From NCBI GenBank assembly GCA_029259775.1, contig JAJDEN010000058.1, forward strand, positions 1-64,000: a stretch of 64,000 bases of DNA, given 5' to 3'. How positions within the stretch are numbered: position 1 is the first letter of the stretch; each line of letters opens with the position of its first letter. The position numbers were made by a program, and so were the translations under genes. The DNA is from Planctomycetota bacterium (GTDB lineage: Bacteria > Planctomycetota > PLA2 > JAEUHO01). Below are positions 51,105 to 59,287 of the stretch, in pieces. Under the pieces are notes generated by a model. The model was not told where the DNA came from and made no database searches. It saw only the letters and a list, made by a program, of their open reading frames with translations.

Positions 51105-52886
51105 ATGCTTCGTCCCGGCCCGCGTCTCTGGACCACGCTTCTCTTGGCTGTGGGGGGGCTGCTGCTCGGCTTCCTCGGCTTCCTCCACCTGGCCTCCGAG
51201 CGCGAGCGTACGGACGACCGCGCGCGTGCGCTCGAGCGTCGGCGTCTCGCCCAGGCGGTGGCCGACGCGCCGCGCCTCGCGCGTCAGCCGCGCGGTGCCG
51301 CGCTCCGCGCGTGGGAGATCGAACCGGCGCGTGTGACGACTGACGACCGCAGCGTCAGCCCCGAGCTGCTCGCCGCCGTGCGCGGCGCGGAACGGCCCGG
51401 TCTGGCGCCGCGCGCGAGCTTCAACCTCTGGATACCGCTGACGACCAAGACCCATCCCACGTGGCTGCGACACATCGCGAGCTACCGCGCCGGCATGCTC
51501 GCCGTAGCGTTGCGTGACTTCGACCGCGCGCGCGAACTTCTCTCCGAAGCGGCCCAGGCGCACCAACTCGTGGTCACCGACGGCATACGCGTTCGCGCCG
51601 GTGCTCTCAAGGAACTCGCCCGCCGTGCCCTGCTGGTCGAGGACACGCGTCCGCTGGTGCGCTTCCTCGATGCGGCGCGCGACGGCCACCGCCTGGCCCG
51701 TGGCGACGTCGAGGGCCCCGACGATCTGCTCCTTGCGCTGCACGCGGAGATCCAGGCATCGGGAGTCCCCCTCACCGGGAAGATCGCCAAGCGTCTCGAC
51801 GATGCCGCTGCGCATGCCCGCGAAGGAGTTGCCCTGCTCGCCCAGGTGCCCCAGCGCGGCGTCGCCCTCGTCGGGAACCGGGTTGTCCACCATGGCGAGA
51901 TCGAGCTGCAGATGCATGACCTCGAGAGTCTGGTCGCGCCGCCCCCGGGCTTCCCGGCGCGTGCCCATGTGGCGTTGACGCCGATCGGCAGGGCCCTGGG
52001 CCCGCTGAGCGCGCGTCTCGCCGCGCCCCTCGAGGCGGTCGTCGTGACCGTCGATCGTGAGCCTCTGCAAGCCAAGAGCCTGCTCGCCCTGTTCGCCCTG
52101 GCCCTCGGGCTCGGCTTCTACAGCGTCGGCGCCCTGCTCGCGTTGCGCGGCTGGCGCCGCAGCCGGGAGGCGGCACGCATGCAGGCCGACTTCACCGCTG
52201 CCGTGAGCCATGAGATGAAGACGCCGATCGCCTCCGTGCGTGCCATGGCGGAGCTGCTCGGGGACGGCGAGGGCGATCCTGAGCTCGCCCGCCGCTACGC
52301 GGGACGCATCGAGAGCGAGATGCTGCGGCTCGGAACGACCGTGCGCAACGTCCTGGACGCGGCCCAGGTCGAGCGAGGCACGCTGCCCGTCCACCCCGTG
52401 GCGGCCGACCCGGCCGGTCTCGTGGAGGGCGTGCTGGCGGCGGTGCGCCCCGTTCTCCAACAGCGCGGCTTCGAGATCGAAGCCGAGATCGAGCCGGCTG
52501 CCGTGCCGATCCCGGTCGATTCGGACGCTATCCAAGGCGTGCTGCACAACTTGATCGACAACGCGATCAAGTTCTCGAGCGAGACAATGCGCCTGCGGAT
52601 CGAGGCAGGGCCTGTTTCGTCGGGCTACCGCATCGCCGTGCTCGACCGCGGGATTGGATTTGATCCGTCGAAACACACGCGGCTCTTCGAACGTTTCTAC
52701 CGTGGGATAGCAGCGCGCGAGGGCGCGGTGCCGGGCGTCGGACTGGGGTTGCACATCGCCAAGCAGGTGATCGAAGCGCATGGCGGCACACTGGAAGCCC
52801 GTTGCCGGGCTGGTGGCGGCGCCGTCTTCGAGATCGGTCTGCCTGCCGGGGATGGCAGTTCCACCAGGATGGCCCGCCATGACTGA
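51105..52886 (+). CDS. Sensor histidine kinase
   Basis: The protein has 593 residues with two membrane helices (about 8-28 and 322-342) bracketing a 290-residue extracytoplasmic part that contains helical segments. The HisKA motif SHEMKTP has the phospho-acceptor H369, followed by an HATPase_c domain with the N box NLIDNAIKFS, G1 DRGIGFD and G2 GVGLGLHIAKQVIEAHGG. The ATG at 51105 has a weak GGGAG upstream. Its stop overlaps the response regulator start by 8 bp. The signal sensed is unknown. Confidence 0.93.
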   Translation: MLRPGPRLWTTLLLAVGGLLLGFLGFLHLASERERTDDRARALERRRLAQAVADAPRLARQPRGAALRAWEIEPARVTTDDRSVSPELLAAVRGAERPGLAPRASFNLWIPLTTKTHPTWLRHIASYRAGMLAVALRDFDRARELLSEAAQAHQLVVTDGIRVRAGALKELARRALLVEDTRPLVRFLDAARDGHRLARGDVEGPDDLLLALHAEIQASGVPLTGKIAKRLDDAAAHAREGVALLAQVPQRGVALVGNRVVHHGEIELQMHDLESLVAPPPGFPARAHVALTPIGRALGPLSARLAAPLEAVVVTVDREPLQAKSLLALFALALGLGFYSVGALLALRGWRRSREAARMQADFTAAVSHEMKTPIASVRAMAELLGDGEGDPELARRYAGRIESEMLRLGTTVRNVLDAAQVERGTLPVHPVAADPAGLVEGVLAAVRPVLQQRGFEIEAEIEPAAVPIPVDSDAIQGVLHNLIDNAIKFSSETMRLRIEAGPVSSGYRIAVLDRGIGFDPSKHTRLFERFYRGIAAREGAVPGVGLGLHIAKQVIEAHGGTLEARCRAGGGAVFEIGLPAGDGSSTRMARHD

Positions 52887-53574
52887 ACGCGTGCTCCTCG
52901 TCGAGGACGACCCGAGCCTAGGCTTGGTCCTTCACGACGCCCTCGAGCGCGAGGGCTACCGAGCCACCCTCGTCCGCGACGGCCGCGACGCCCTCGACCG
53001 GGCGTTGGCGGAGCCGTTCGATCTCCTCGTGCTCGACCTCATGCTGCCCAGCATGGACGGCTACGAGATCTGCCGGCGCCTGCGGGCAGCCGGGAGCGAC
53101 GTACCGATCCTCATGCTCACTGCGCGGGCCCGCGAGGAGGACCGCGTCATGGGCCTCGACCTCGGCGCGGACGACTACGTCGTGAAACCGTTCTCGCTCA
53201 AGGAACTGCTCGCGCGGGTCCGCGCGCGGCTCAGGGCCAAGAAGCCCATCGCCCCCGATCTTGTCCACCTCGGCGAGCTCGAGATCGACCTCGCTTCCAT
53301 GGAGGTGCGCGACACGGCCTCCGGCAACGGCGACCGCACGCAGCTCACCAAGCTCGAGGCGGGCGTCCTGACGCTCTTCTTCGCCAACCCCGGCGAGGTC
53401 CTCTCCCGCGGCCGCTTCCTCGATGAGGTCTGGGGCTACCACCGCCACCCCACGACACGGACCGTGGACATGCACGTGGCGCGCGTGCGCGAGAAACTCG
53501 GAGATGCGGGCCCGACGCCGCGCTGGATCCGGACGGTCCACGGCGTCGGCTATCGCTTCGATCCCGACACGTAG
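52879..53574 (+). CDS. OmpR/PhoB-type response regulator
   Basis: The protein has 231 residues. The receiver domain has the acidic pair in VEDDPSLG, the phosphorylation site D53 (LVLDLMLPSMDG), the Thr in MLTAR and Lys in DYVVKPFS. The C-terminal winged helix has TRTVDMHVARVREKLG and RTVHGVGYRF. The start is ATG 52879, overlapping the kinase gene by 8 bp, so the two form a cognate pair. Likely targets nearby include the SLC13-type permease genes downstream, though nothing in the sequence proves this. Confidence 0.94.
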   Translation: MTERVLLVEDDPSLGLVLHDALEREGYRATLVRDGRDALDRALAEPFDLLVLDLMLPSMDGYEICRRLRAAGSDVPILMLTARAREEDRVMGLDLGADDYVVKPFSLKELLARVRARLRAKKPIAPDLVHLGELEIDLASMEVRDTASGNGDRTQLTKLEAGVLTLFFANPGEVLSRGRFLDEVWGYHRHPTTRTVDMHVARVREKLGDAGPTPRWIRTVHGVGYRFDPDT

Positions 53575-53685
53575 CTTCCTGGCCTTGGCCCCTTCCACCG
53601 CGGCTGGTGTCTTTCTGCGGCCATCTGCCGTGGCAGGCGACATCGGCGCGCGCCGGAGGCATGCCTGCGCTAGCATGCCGCGCGC

Positions 53686-55506
53686 ATGGATCTCGACATC
53701 CACGGCTGGATCGCGCTTGCCACGCTCGTGGGCGCCACGACCCTCTTCATCACGAAGTGGCTGCCGATTCCCATCACCGCGCTGGCCATCCCCGTCGTCC
53801 TGTTCGCAACGAACGTGCTGCCGGACGCCAAGGACGCGCTGAAGGGCTTCGGCAACCAGGCGGCGCTTGCGATCGCCGCGATCTTCGTCCTCGGCGCCGG
53901 CCTGAAGGAGGCGGGCGTCGCCACGCTGATGGCCAAGGGGCTGCAGCGGCTCGGCGGCAAGAGCGAAGCCGTGCTCATCGTCTTGCTCATGATCGCTTGC
54001 GGCATGCTCTCGGCCTTCATGAGCAATGCGGCCGTCGTGGCGATCCTGCTGCCGGTCGGCATCTCGTTGGCGCGCCGCTCGGGCGTGCCCGCATCCAAGC
54101 TGCTGATGCCGCTCGCTTTCGCTGCGGTGCTCGGCGGGACCGTGACGTTGATCGGAACAGCCCCCAACTTCCTCGTGGGCGACTACCTCGCGAACGAGGG
54201 CGCGCAGTTCGCCCAGGGGCTGGAGCTGACGATCTTCGACTTCGCGCCCGTCGGCCTGGCGATCCTCGGGACGGGCATCCTGTTCATGGTGCTCGTTGGC
54301 CGGCGGATGCTGCCCGAGATCCGCGAGGAGGACCGTTTGGCCGCGGCTCATCTGCCGGCCCAGTCCGCCGAGAACTTCGGCGTGTCGGACAAGCTGTTCG
54401 CGCTCCCGATCACCGAGGCATGCGGCATCCACGGACAGACCATCGCCGAGAGCGACCTGCGCAACCGCTACGGCTTGGGCATCGTGATGGTCTACCGGCC
54501 CAAGGCGGTCGCGCAGCGCTGGCTCGACCCGGTCCCCGAGCGCCGGATCCGGGACGGGGACGTGCTCTACGTCCAGGGCGACGAGGTCGCCGCCTGGAAC
54601 TTCTGCGAAGAGGAGTCTGTGCAGTTCGGGATCGCGGACGAGAGCGCCCTGAACCGGATCCTGCGCCACGGCAACACGCTCGCCGAAGTGGCCGTCCCTC
54701 CGCACTCGCGTGCTGCGGGCCGCACGCCGCGGGATATGGCGTTCCGTCGTCGCTTCGGGCTGAACGTGCTGGCGATCTCCCACCGCACGGGCGTGCACGT
54801 CGACAGCCCGACGGACCAGCGGCTTGAAGTGGGGGACGCATTCCTCGTTTCCGGCCCGCCCGAGAAGGTCCACAAGCTGAGCCTGCACCCGGACTTCACG
54901 CTGCTGACGGACATCTCCCAGGAGGAGGACGTCACACGGGCACCGCTCGCCATCCTCCTGCTGTTCACCGCGCTCATCCCGCCGATCGTGCAGAAGGTGC
55001 CGCTGGCGATGAGTGGCATCGGCGCCGCGCTCCTCATGTACGCGACCGGGTGCATCAGCAAGCGCGCGATTCGCCGCGCGGTCGACTGGAACGTGATCTT
55101 CCTGATCGTAGGCACGCTGCCGCTGGGCATCGCGCTCGACCGGCACAACGTGGCAGCGGTGGCGGCGGGCTGGATCAACGACTTCGGCGGTCTGACCGGC
55201 ACCGTCGGGGTGCTCGGGGCACTCTTCGTGCTCGCGGCCGGCCTGGCGGTCCTGACCAGCAATGCGGCCGCGGCCGTGATCATGGCGCCCGTGGCTGCAC
55301 GCGCGGCGATGGCAGCGGGGATCGACCTCAAGGACGCCCTGCTCGTGATGGGCTTCGGATGCAGCTGCGCGTTCCTGCTGCCCTTCGCGCAGTGCAACAT
55401 CCTCGTGATGGCCCCCGGCGGCTACAAGACGTCGGACTTCGTGAAGGTCGGGGCCTGGATGAGCCTCGTCATGGCCGTTACGACGATCGTGCTCTTCTCC
55501 CTCTAG
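53686..55506 (+). CDS. SLC13-family permease with two RCK_C domains, copy 1
   Basis: The protein has 606 residues: an N-terminal set of membrane helices (about 6-205), a cytoplasmic insert with two TrkA-C (RCK_C) domains (about 215-390), and a second helical set (about 415-606). The repeated helix-hairpin motif is visible as SNAAVVAILLPVG and SNAAAAVIMAPVAARAA. Members of this group are sodium-coupled carboxylate/sulfate transporters. A TAGCAT box (53671-53676) is 9 nt before the ATG, with no Shine-Dalgarno. The TAG stop opens a 22-bp inverted repeat. A very similar gene follows. Confidence 0.92.
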   Translation: MDLDIHGWIALATLVGATTLFITKWLPIPITALAIPVVLFATNVLPDAKDALKGFGNQAALAIAAIFVLGAGLKEAGVATLMAKGLQRLGGKSEAVLIVLLMIACGMLSAFMSNAAVVAILLPVGISLARRSGVPASKLLMPLAFAAVLGGTVTLIGTAPNFLVGDYLANEGAQFAQGLELTIFDFAPVGLAILGTGILFMVLVGRRMLPEIREEDRLAAAHLPAQSAENFGVSDKLFALPITEACGIHGQTIAESDLRNRYGLGIVMVYRPKAVAQRWLDPVPERRIRDGDVLYVQGDEVAAWNFCEEESVQFGIADESALNRILRHGNTLAEVAVPPHSRAAGRTPRDMAFRRRFGLNVLAISHRTGVHVDSPTDQRLEVGDAFLVSGPPEKVHKLSLHPDFTLLTDISQEEDVTRAPLAILLLFTALIPPIVQKVPLAMSGIGAALLMYATGCISKRAIRRAVDWNVIFLIVGTLPLGIALDRHNVAAVAAGWINDFGGLTGTVGVLGALFVLAAGLAVLTSNAAAAVIMAPVAARAAMAAGIDLKDALLVMGFGCSCAFLLPFAQCNILVMAPGGYKTSDFVKVGAWMSLVMAVTTIVLFSL

Positions 55507-55680
55507 GAGCCTGTCTCCGAATGTCCTGCTGCGCCTTCCGATCCTCGAGCTGCGAGCCACGCCCATCCGATTTCGCATCCTCAACGGGCAGGAAGCCCGC
55601 CTCCGGTACGAAATCGAACGTCCGTCGGCTCTCACTTCGGTCTCGAAACGCTCGCGACGGACATTCGGAGACAGGCTCCT
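55505..55680. repeat. 176-bp inverted-repeat element (MITE-like or structured RNA)
   Basis: Perfect 22-bp terminal arms lie at 55505-55526 and 55659-55680 (beginning AGGAGCCTGTCTCCGAATGT). Inside are nested pairs CGATTTCG (55569-55576)/CGAAATCG (55610-55617) and CGGGC/GCCCG (55586-55590, 55596-55600), so the whole can fold as one long hairpin. It has no coding content. Target-site duplications are not evident. Confidence 0.8.
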
Positions 55681-55707
55681 GACCTCGGGTGTGTATCGTT
55701 CGGCCGC

Positions 55708-57516
55708 ATGGAGATGACCCTCCACGCTTGGATCGCCATCGGCACGTTGGCCTTTGCCACCACGATGCTCATGACGCGCTGGCTGCCGATCCCGATCACG
55801 GCGCTCAGCATCCCCGTGATCCTGAGCTCGACGGGGGTCCTCGCCGACCCCAAGGACGCCCTAAGGGGGTTCGGCAACAACGCCGTCATCGCGATCGGCG
55901 CGATCTTCGTCGTCGGCGCCGCGCTGCGTGAGAGCGGCGTCGCCACGCTGATCGCGCGCGGTCTCCAGCGTGTCGGGGGCAAGAGCGAGCTGGGCATCTC
56001 GTTCCTCTTGATGAGCGCCACGGCGATCATGGCCGCGTTCATGAACAACACCGCCGTCGTGGCGATCCTGCTCCCGGTCGGCGTCGTGCTGGCCCGGCGC
56101 TCGAATCTGGCCCCCTCGCGGCTGCTGATGCCCTTGTCCTTCGCCGCCGTGCTGGGCGGGACGATCAGCCTCATCGGCACCGCGCCGAACTTCATCGTGG
56201 CGGACTACTACAACGAGGGCGGCTTCGAGGGGCAGATCGGCATCTTCGACTACGCCTTCGTCGGCATCCCGATCACGATCGTCGGCGTGCTGTTCATGGC
56301 GTTCGTTGGCCGGCGCCTGCTCCCGACGATCACGACGGCGGACCGGCTTGCGGCCGCGCAGCTGCCGGAGCATGTCGCGACCTCCTACGAGGTGAGCGAC
56401 AAGTTGTTCACGTTGCGCGTCGCTGAGGCGTCTGCGCTCGTGGGCGTGACCATCGCCGCGTCAGGCGCGCGTAACACGTACGGTCTCGAGATCGTGATGA
56501 TTCGGCGCGCGAGCGCGCTGGGGACCAAGTGGCTGCAGCCCGAACCCGACGTGCGCCTCGAAGCGGACGACGTGCTGTACGTCGCAGGCGACGACACCGC
56601 TGTGTGGAACATCTGCGAAGAAGAGGAGCTGCAGTTCGGCCTTGCGGACCCCAAGGCCGTCGATGAGCTTCTGGGCCACGGTGCGACGCTCGCTGAACTC
56701 ACGCTGACGCCGCACTCGCCGGCCATCGGCCGCACGCTCAAGAGCATGGACTTTCGCAAGCGGTTCGGCGTCAACGTGCTCGCACTGTTCCGCCGCCAGG
56801 CGGTGCTCCACGACAATCTGGCCGACGAGCCGCTGCAGCTGGGCGACGCGCTGCTGGTCACGGGCACGCCGCGCAAGGTGCGCGCCTTGGGCAAGGATCC
56901 TGACTTTGCGCTCCTCACCGACCAGAGCCAGGTCGAGGACGTGACGCGGGCCCCGCTCGCGTTCCTGCTGCTGCTCGTGGCGCTCGTGCCGCCCATTGCC
57001 TGGGGCTTTCCGCTGCCGCTAAGCGCGATGGGCGCGGCGATCCTCATGGTCATGACGCGCTGCATCTCGCGCTCGGGCCTTCGGCGCTGCATGGACTGGA
57101 ACGTGCTCTGCCTGCTCGTGGGCACCATGCCCCTCGGTCTGGCTCTCGAGGAGCAGGGGATCGCGGGTGGCGTGGCCGGCTTGCTGGCGGGTGTTGCGAC
57201 GGAGCCGATCGTCATCTTCGCCATGCTCTTCGGCCTGGCCGCCGTGTTCTCGAACCTCGCCAGCAACGCGGCCGCTGCCGTGATCATGGCGCCCGTGGCG
57301 GCACGGGTCGCCGAGGCGGTACCGGGCATGGAGCCCAAGGCCGCCCTGCTGGCCATGGCCTACGGCTGCTCGTGCAACTTCATCGTCCCGTTCGCCCAGT
57401 GCAACCTGATCGTGATGGCTCCGGGCGGCTACCAGGCCCGGGACTTCATCCGGACCGGGCTGGCACTCAGCGTGGTCATGGCCGTCACGACGATCATCAT
57501 GCTCTCCTTCCTGTAG
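55708..57516 (+). CDS. SLC13-family permease with two RCK_C domains, copy 2
   Basis: The protein has 602 residues, same architecture as copy 1 and clearly paralogous throughout (for example WLPIPITALSIPV, NNTAVVAILLPVG, LLMPLSFAAVLGGTISLIGTAPNF, and SNAAAAVIMAPVAARVAE). The RCK_C insert again lies between the two helical halves. A TATCGT box (55694-55699) is 8 nt upstream of ATG 55708, with no Shine-Dalgarno; ATG 55714 is an alternative. Tandem duplication followed by divergence is likely, so the two may differ in anion specificity. Confidence 0.92.
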   Translation: MEMTLHAWIAIGTLAFATTMLMTRWLPIPITALSIPVILSSTGVLADPKDALRGFGNNAVIAIGAIFVVGAALRESGVATLIARGLQRVGGKSELGISFLLMSATAIMAAFMNNTAVVAILLPVGVVLARRSNLAPSRLLMPLSFAAVLGGTISLIGTAPNFIVADYYNEGGFEGQIGIFDYAFVGIPITIVGVLFMAFVGRRLLPTITTADRLAAAQLPEHVATSYEVSDKLFTLRVAEASALVGVTIAASGARNTYGLEIVMIRRASALGTKWLQPEPDVRLEADDVLYVAGDDTAVWNICEEEELQFGLADPKAVDELLGHGATLAELTLTPHSPAIGRTLKSMDFRKRFGVNVLALFRRQAVLHDNLADEPLQLGDALLVTGTPRKVRALGKDPDFALLTDQSQVEDVTRAPLAFLLLLVALVPPIAWGFPLPLSAMGAAILMVMTRCISRSGLRRCMDWNVLCLLVGTMPLGLALEEQGIAGGVAGLLAGVATEPIVIFAMLFGLAAVFSNLASNAAAAVIMAPVAARVAEAVPGMEPKAALLAMAYGCSCNFIVPFAQCNLIVMAPGGYQARDFIRTGLALSVVMAVTTIIMLSFL

Positions 57517-57600
57517 GGCCCTCCCACGGCCCTCCGCCCCTGTCCCGGCCTCGCGCCCGCCCCTGTTCCCGCTACCCTCATGGGCTCAGGAGAACCCGCC

Positions 57601-58833
57601 ATGCGCTTGCTCCCCCGTGTTCCCGCCTTCACCGCCCTGGCCCTCGCAGGCCTGCTCGTGCTGCTCAGCGTCCCGGCTATCGCCGAGGAGGAGCCCGCAC
57701 CCGCGCCGGTGCCCACGCCGACCGAGGAGGCCGAGCCGGCGCCCGCGCCGAAGCCGGATCCGAAGATCCCCGGCTACAGCATCGAGTTCCTGATGCCGAC
57801 CGAGGCCAACACCCCGGAGGGCTGGAAGCTCGGTGGTGCGGCGCCCACCGGAGCGCCGACGGAGGACGGGCTCACGGAGATCGCCGAGACCTGCAAGCTC
57901 GACGACGAGACCTTCTACGTCGAGACCGGCGTCCTCAGCCAGGACGGCGACAAGGTCGGCTTCGCGATGATCGACATCGACAAGAACGTCTACGCGTTCC
58001 GCGCCAAGCTGGACGCGCAGGCGACGGTCGGCAGCTGGCGCGTGCACGAACTCGGAAGTCCCGCGCGCGTGGTGGTGATCGGTGGCGAGCAGGGCTTGCT
58101 CGCCTCGGCCGCCAAGGCGCTCACGGAGCATGTCGTCTACGCGATGGCCGAGCTCGGCATGTCGCGCGTCGGGGGTCGGCGCGGGCACGAAGAGGCCAGC
58201 CGTGAAGCTGCGCTGGCCTACACCCAGGCGATGCGCGGTATCGCGTCTGAGTCCGGCGTCGCCAACGCCATCGTGGGGGTCGTGCATTGGTACCGCTCGC
58301 AGCCGAAGAAGCGCGGCGAGAAGCCCGACATCGAGATCCAGAACGATGCGCTGGCGGCCTTCGAGAAGGCGCTTGCCGAAGGGGTCACGTATCCGCCGAA
58401 GGGGCACCTGCGGGTGTTCGTGGCCGGGCAGCTGGGAAGCATCCTCCTCGCGCGCCATCAGAAGAACACGCTGGCCAAGGCCACGCGCGCGCTCGAGATT
58501 GCCGTCAAGCACGAGCAGGACGGCAAGAACAACACGCGTCGGTTCGGAAGTCGCTACGACCTGGCATGCGCCTACGCGCGGGCCGGCAAGATCGATGAGG
58601 CCTTCGCCATGTTGGAGAAGAGCATTCAGACAGGCGCGAACCTGGGACCTGCGGAGTGGGCCGGGCACTACAAGCACATCTCGGAGAAGGACCCCGACAT
58701 GGATCCCCTCCGCAAGGACCCGCGCTTCAGCAAGCTGATGGCGGACAACAAGCCGCCGGAGCCCAAGAAGCGCAATCCGCACGGCGGCGCGCCGCCGAAG
58801 AAGCCCGAGGGCAAGAAGCCCGCGGACCACTAG
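57601..58833 (+). CDS. Exported hypothetical protein with TPR-like C-terminal region
   Basis: The protein has 410 residues. The signal peptide (about 5-28, PAIA-EEE) is followed by a Pro/Ala/Glu linker with PAPAPVPTPT and PAPAPKPDPK. A globular middle (about 60-175, GYSIEFLMPTEANTPEGWKL) is followed by a helical repeat region (about 230-370) with TPR-like spacing (RYDLACAYARAGKIDEAFAMLEKSI). The tail is Lys/Pro-rich. AGGAG at 57587-57591 favours ATG 57601 over 57580, and a TACCCT box is at 57573-57578. No enzymatic motif is seen; a scaffold role outside the cytoplasm is possible. Confidence 0.78.
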   Translation: MRLLPRVPAFTALALAGLLVLLSVPAIAEEEPAPAPVPTPTEEAEPAPAPKPDPKIPGYSIEFLMPTEANTPEGWKLGGAAPTGAPTEDGLTEIAETCKLDDETFYVETGVLSQDGDKVGFAMIDIDKNVYAFRAKLDAQATVGSWRVHELGSPARVVVIGGEQGLLASAAKALTEHVVYAMAELGMSRVGGRRGHEEASREAALAYTQAMRGIASESGVANAIVGVVHWYRSQPKKRGEKPDIEIQNDALAAFEKALAEGVTYPPKGHLRVFVAGQLGSILLARHQKNTLAKATRALEIAVKHEQDGKNNTRRFGSRYDLACAYARAGKIDEAFAMLEKSIQTGANLGPAEWAGHYKHISEKDPDMDPLRKDPRFSKLMADNKPPEPKKRNPHGGAPPKKPEGKKPADH

Positions 58834-58864
58834 GCTGCAGCGGTCGAGGTCTTCCTGGTTGCTG

Positions 58865-58888
58865 TAGGGGCGGGGCTTGTCCCCGCCC
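58865..58888 (+). repeat. 24-bp TAGGGGCG palindromic repeat
   Basis: Inner arms GGGG/CCCC around CTTGT. It opens the 454-bp gene-free region 58834-59287, which consists largely of repeats. Confidence 0.9.
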
Positions 58889-58920
58889 GAGCGCGTGCTG
58901 CCAGGTCGGGACTTACCACG

Positions 58921-58944
58921 TAGGGGCGGGCCTTGTGCCCGCCC
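58921..58944 (+). repeat. 24-bp TAGGGGCG palindromic repeat
   Basis: Inner arms GGGC/GCCC around CTTGT, the same variant as at 48049-48072. Confidence 0.9.
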
Positions 58945-58964
58945 AACGGGCCACATTTGGCGGA

Positions 58965-58988
58965 GGGCGACCACGAGGGTCGCCCCTA
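58965..58988 (-). repeat. 24-bp TAGGGGCG palindromic repeat (inverted)
   Basis: On the minus strand the inner arms are GACC/GGTC with loop CTCGT. Its last bases run directly into a duplicated thiolase gene tail. Confidence 0.88.
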
Positions 58989-59024
58989 CACCCGCTCGAC
59001 GAGTGCCGCGAGGCCGAGGCCGCC
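58987..59024 (-). repeat. Duplicate of the thiolase gene 3' end
   Basis: These 38 bp match 59289-59326 (last codons and stop of the thiolase gene) with a single mismatch. It lies 302 bp downstream of the real gene end, wedged between a 24-bp palindrome and a family B repeat. Confidence 0.88.
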
Positions 59025-59132
59025 TCCCACGCGACGTTCCGTCACGCGGGGCTCCCACGCGACGTCCCGTCACGCGGGGCCCACTGGACATGGGCACGCC
59101 GATGCGCGCTCGCCAGCTCGCACGCTGGCTCC
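59024..59132 (+). repeat. Family B repeat, partial copy plus full copy 2
   Basis: A truncated unit (59024-59050) is followed at once by a full unit (59052-59132) ending in GCCAGCTCGCACGCTGGC, a 6-bp hairpin. It is the same family as 26238-26317. Confidence 0.87.
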
Positions 59133-59180
59133 AGCGCTCTCCATTCAGATGCGTTCGCATCCCACGTTGCCGTAGGGGCG

Positions 59181-59260
59181 TCCCACACGACGTTCCGTCG
59201 CGCAGGTCCCATCGGGCGTAGGTAAGCATATGCGTGCTCGCCAGCTCGCACGCTGGTTCC
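59181..59260 (+). repeat. Family B repeat, copy 3
   Basis: It begins TCCCACACGACGTTCCGTCG; the last 30 bases contain the CCAGC/GCTGG hairpin. It is preceded by a truncated 24-bp palindrome (TAGGGGCG at 59173-59180). Confidence 0.87.
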
Positions 59261-59287
59261 GACGCTCCCCGCGTGCGCGGCGGCCCG

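Noticed and set aside
52918-55725. 935-residue minus-strand open frame opposite the response regulator and permease copy 1
   Set aside because: Its composition (His/Arg/Asp-rich, no domain motifs) is that of an antisense shadow in high-GC DNA; the plus strand carries clear, motif-rich proteins.
58834-59287. Short open frames on both strands giving Arg-rich peptides with GDHKGRPY- or GTSPAPT-like words
   Set aside because: These are translations of the dispersed palindromic repeats and recur wherever the repeats occur; they are not proteins.
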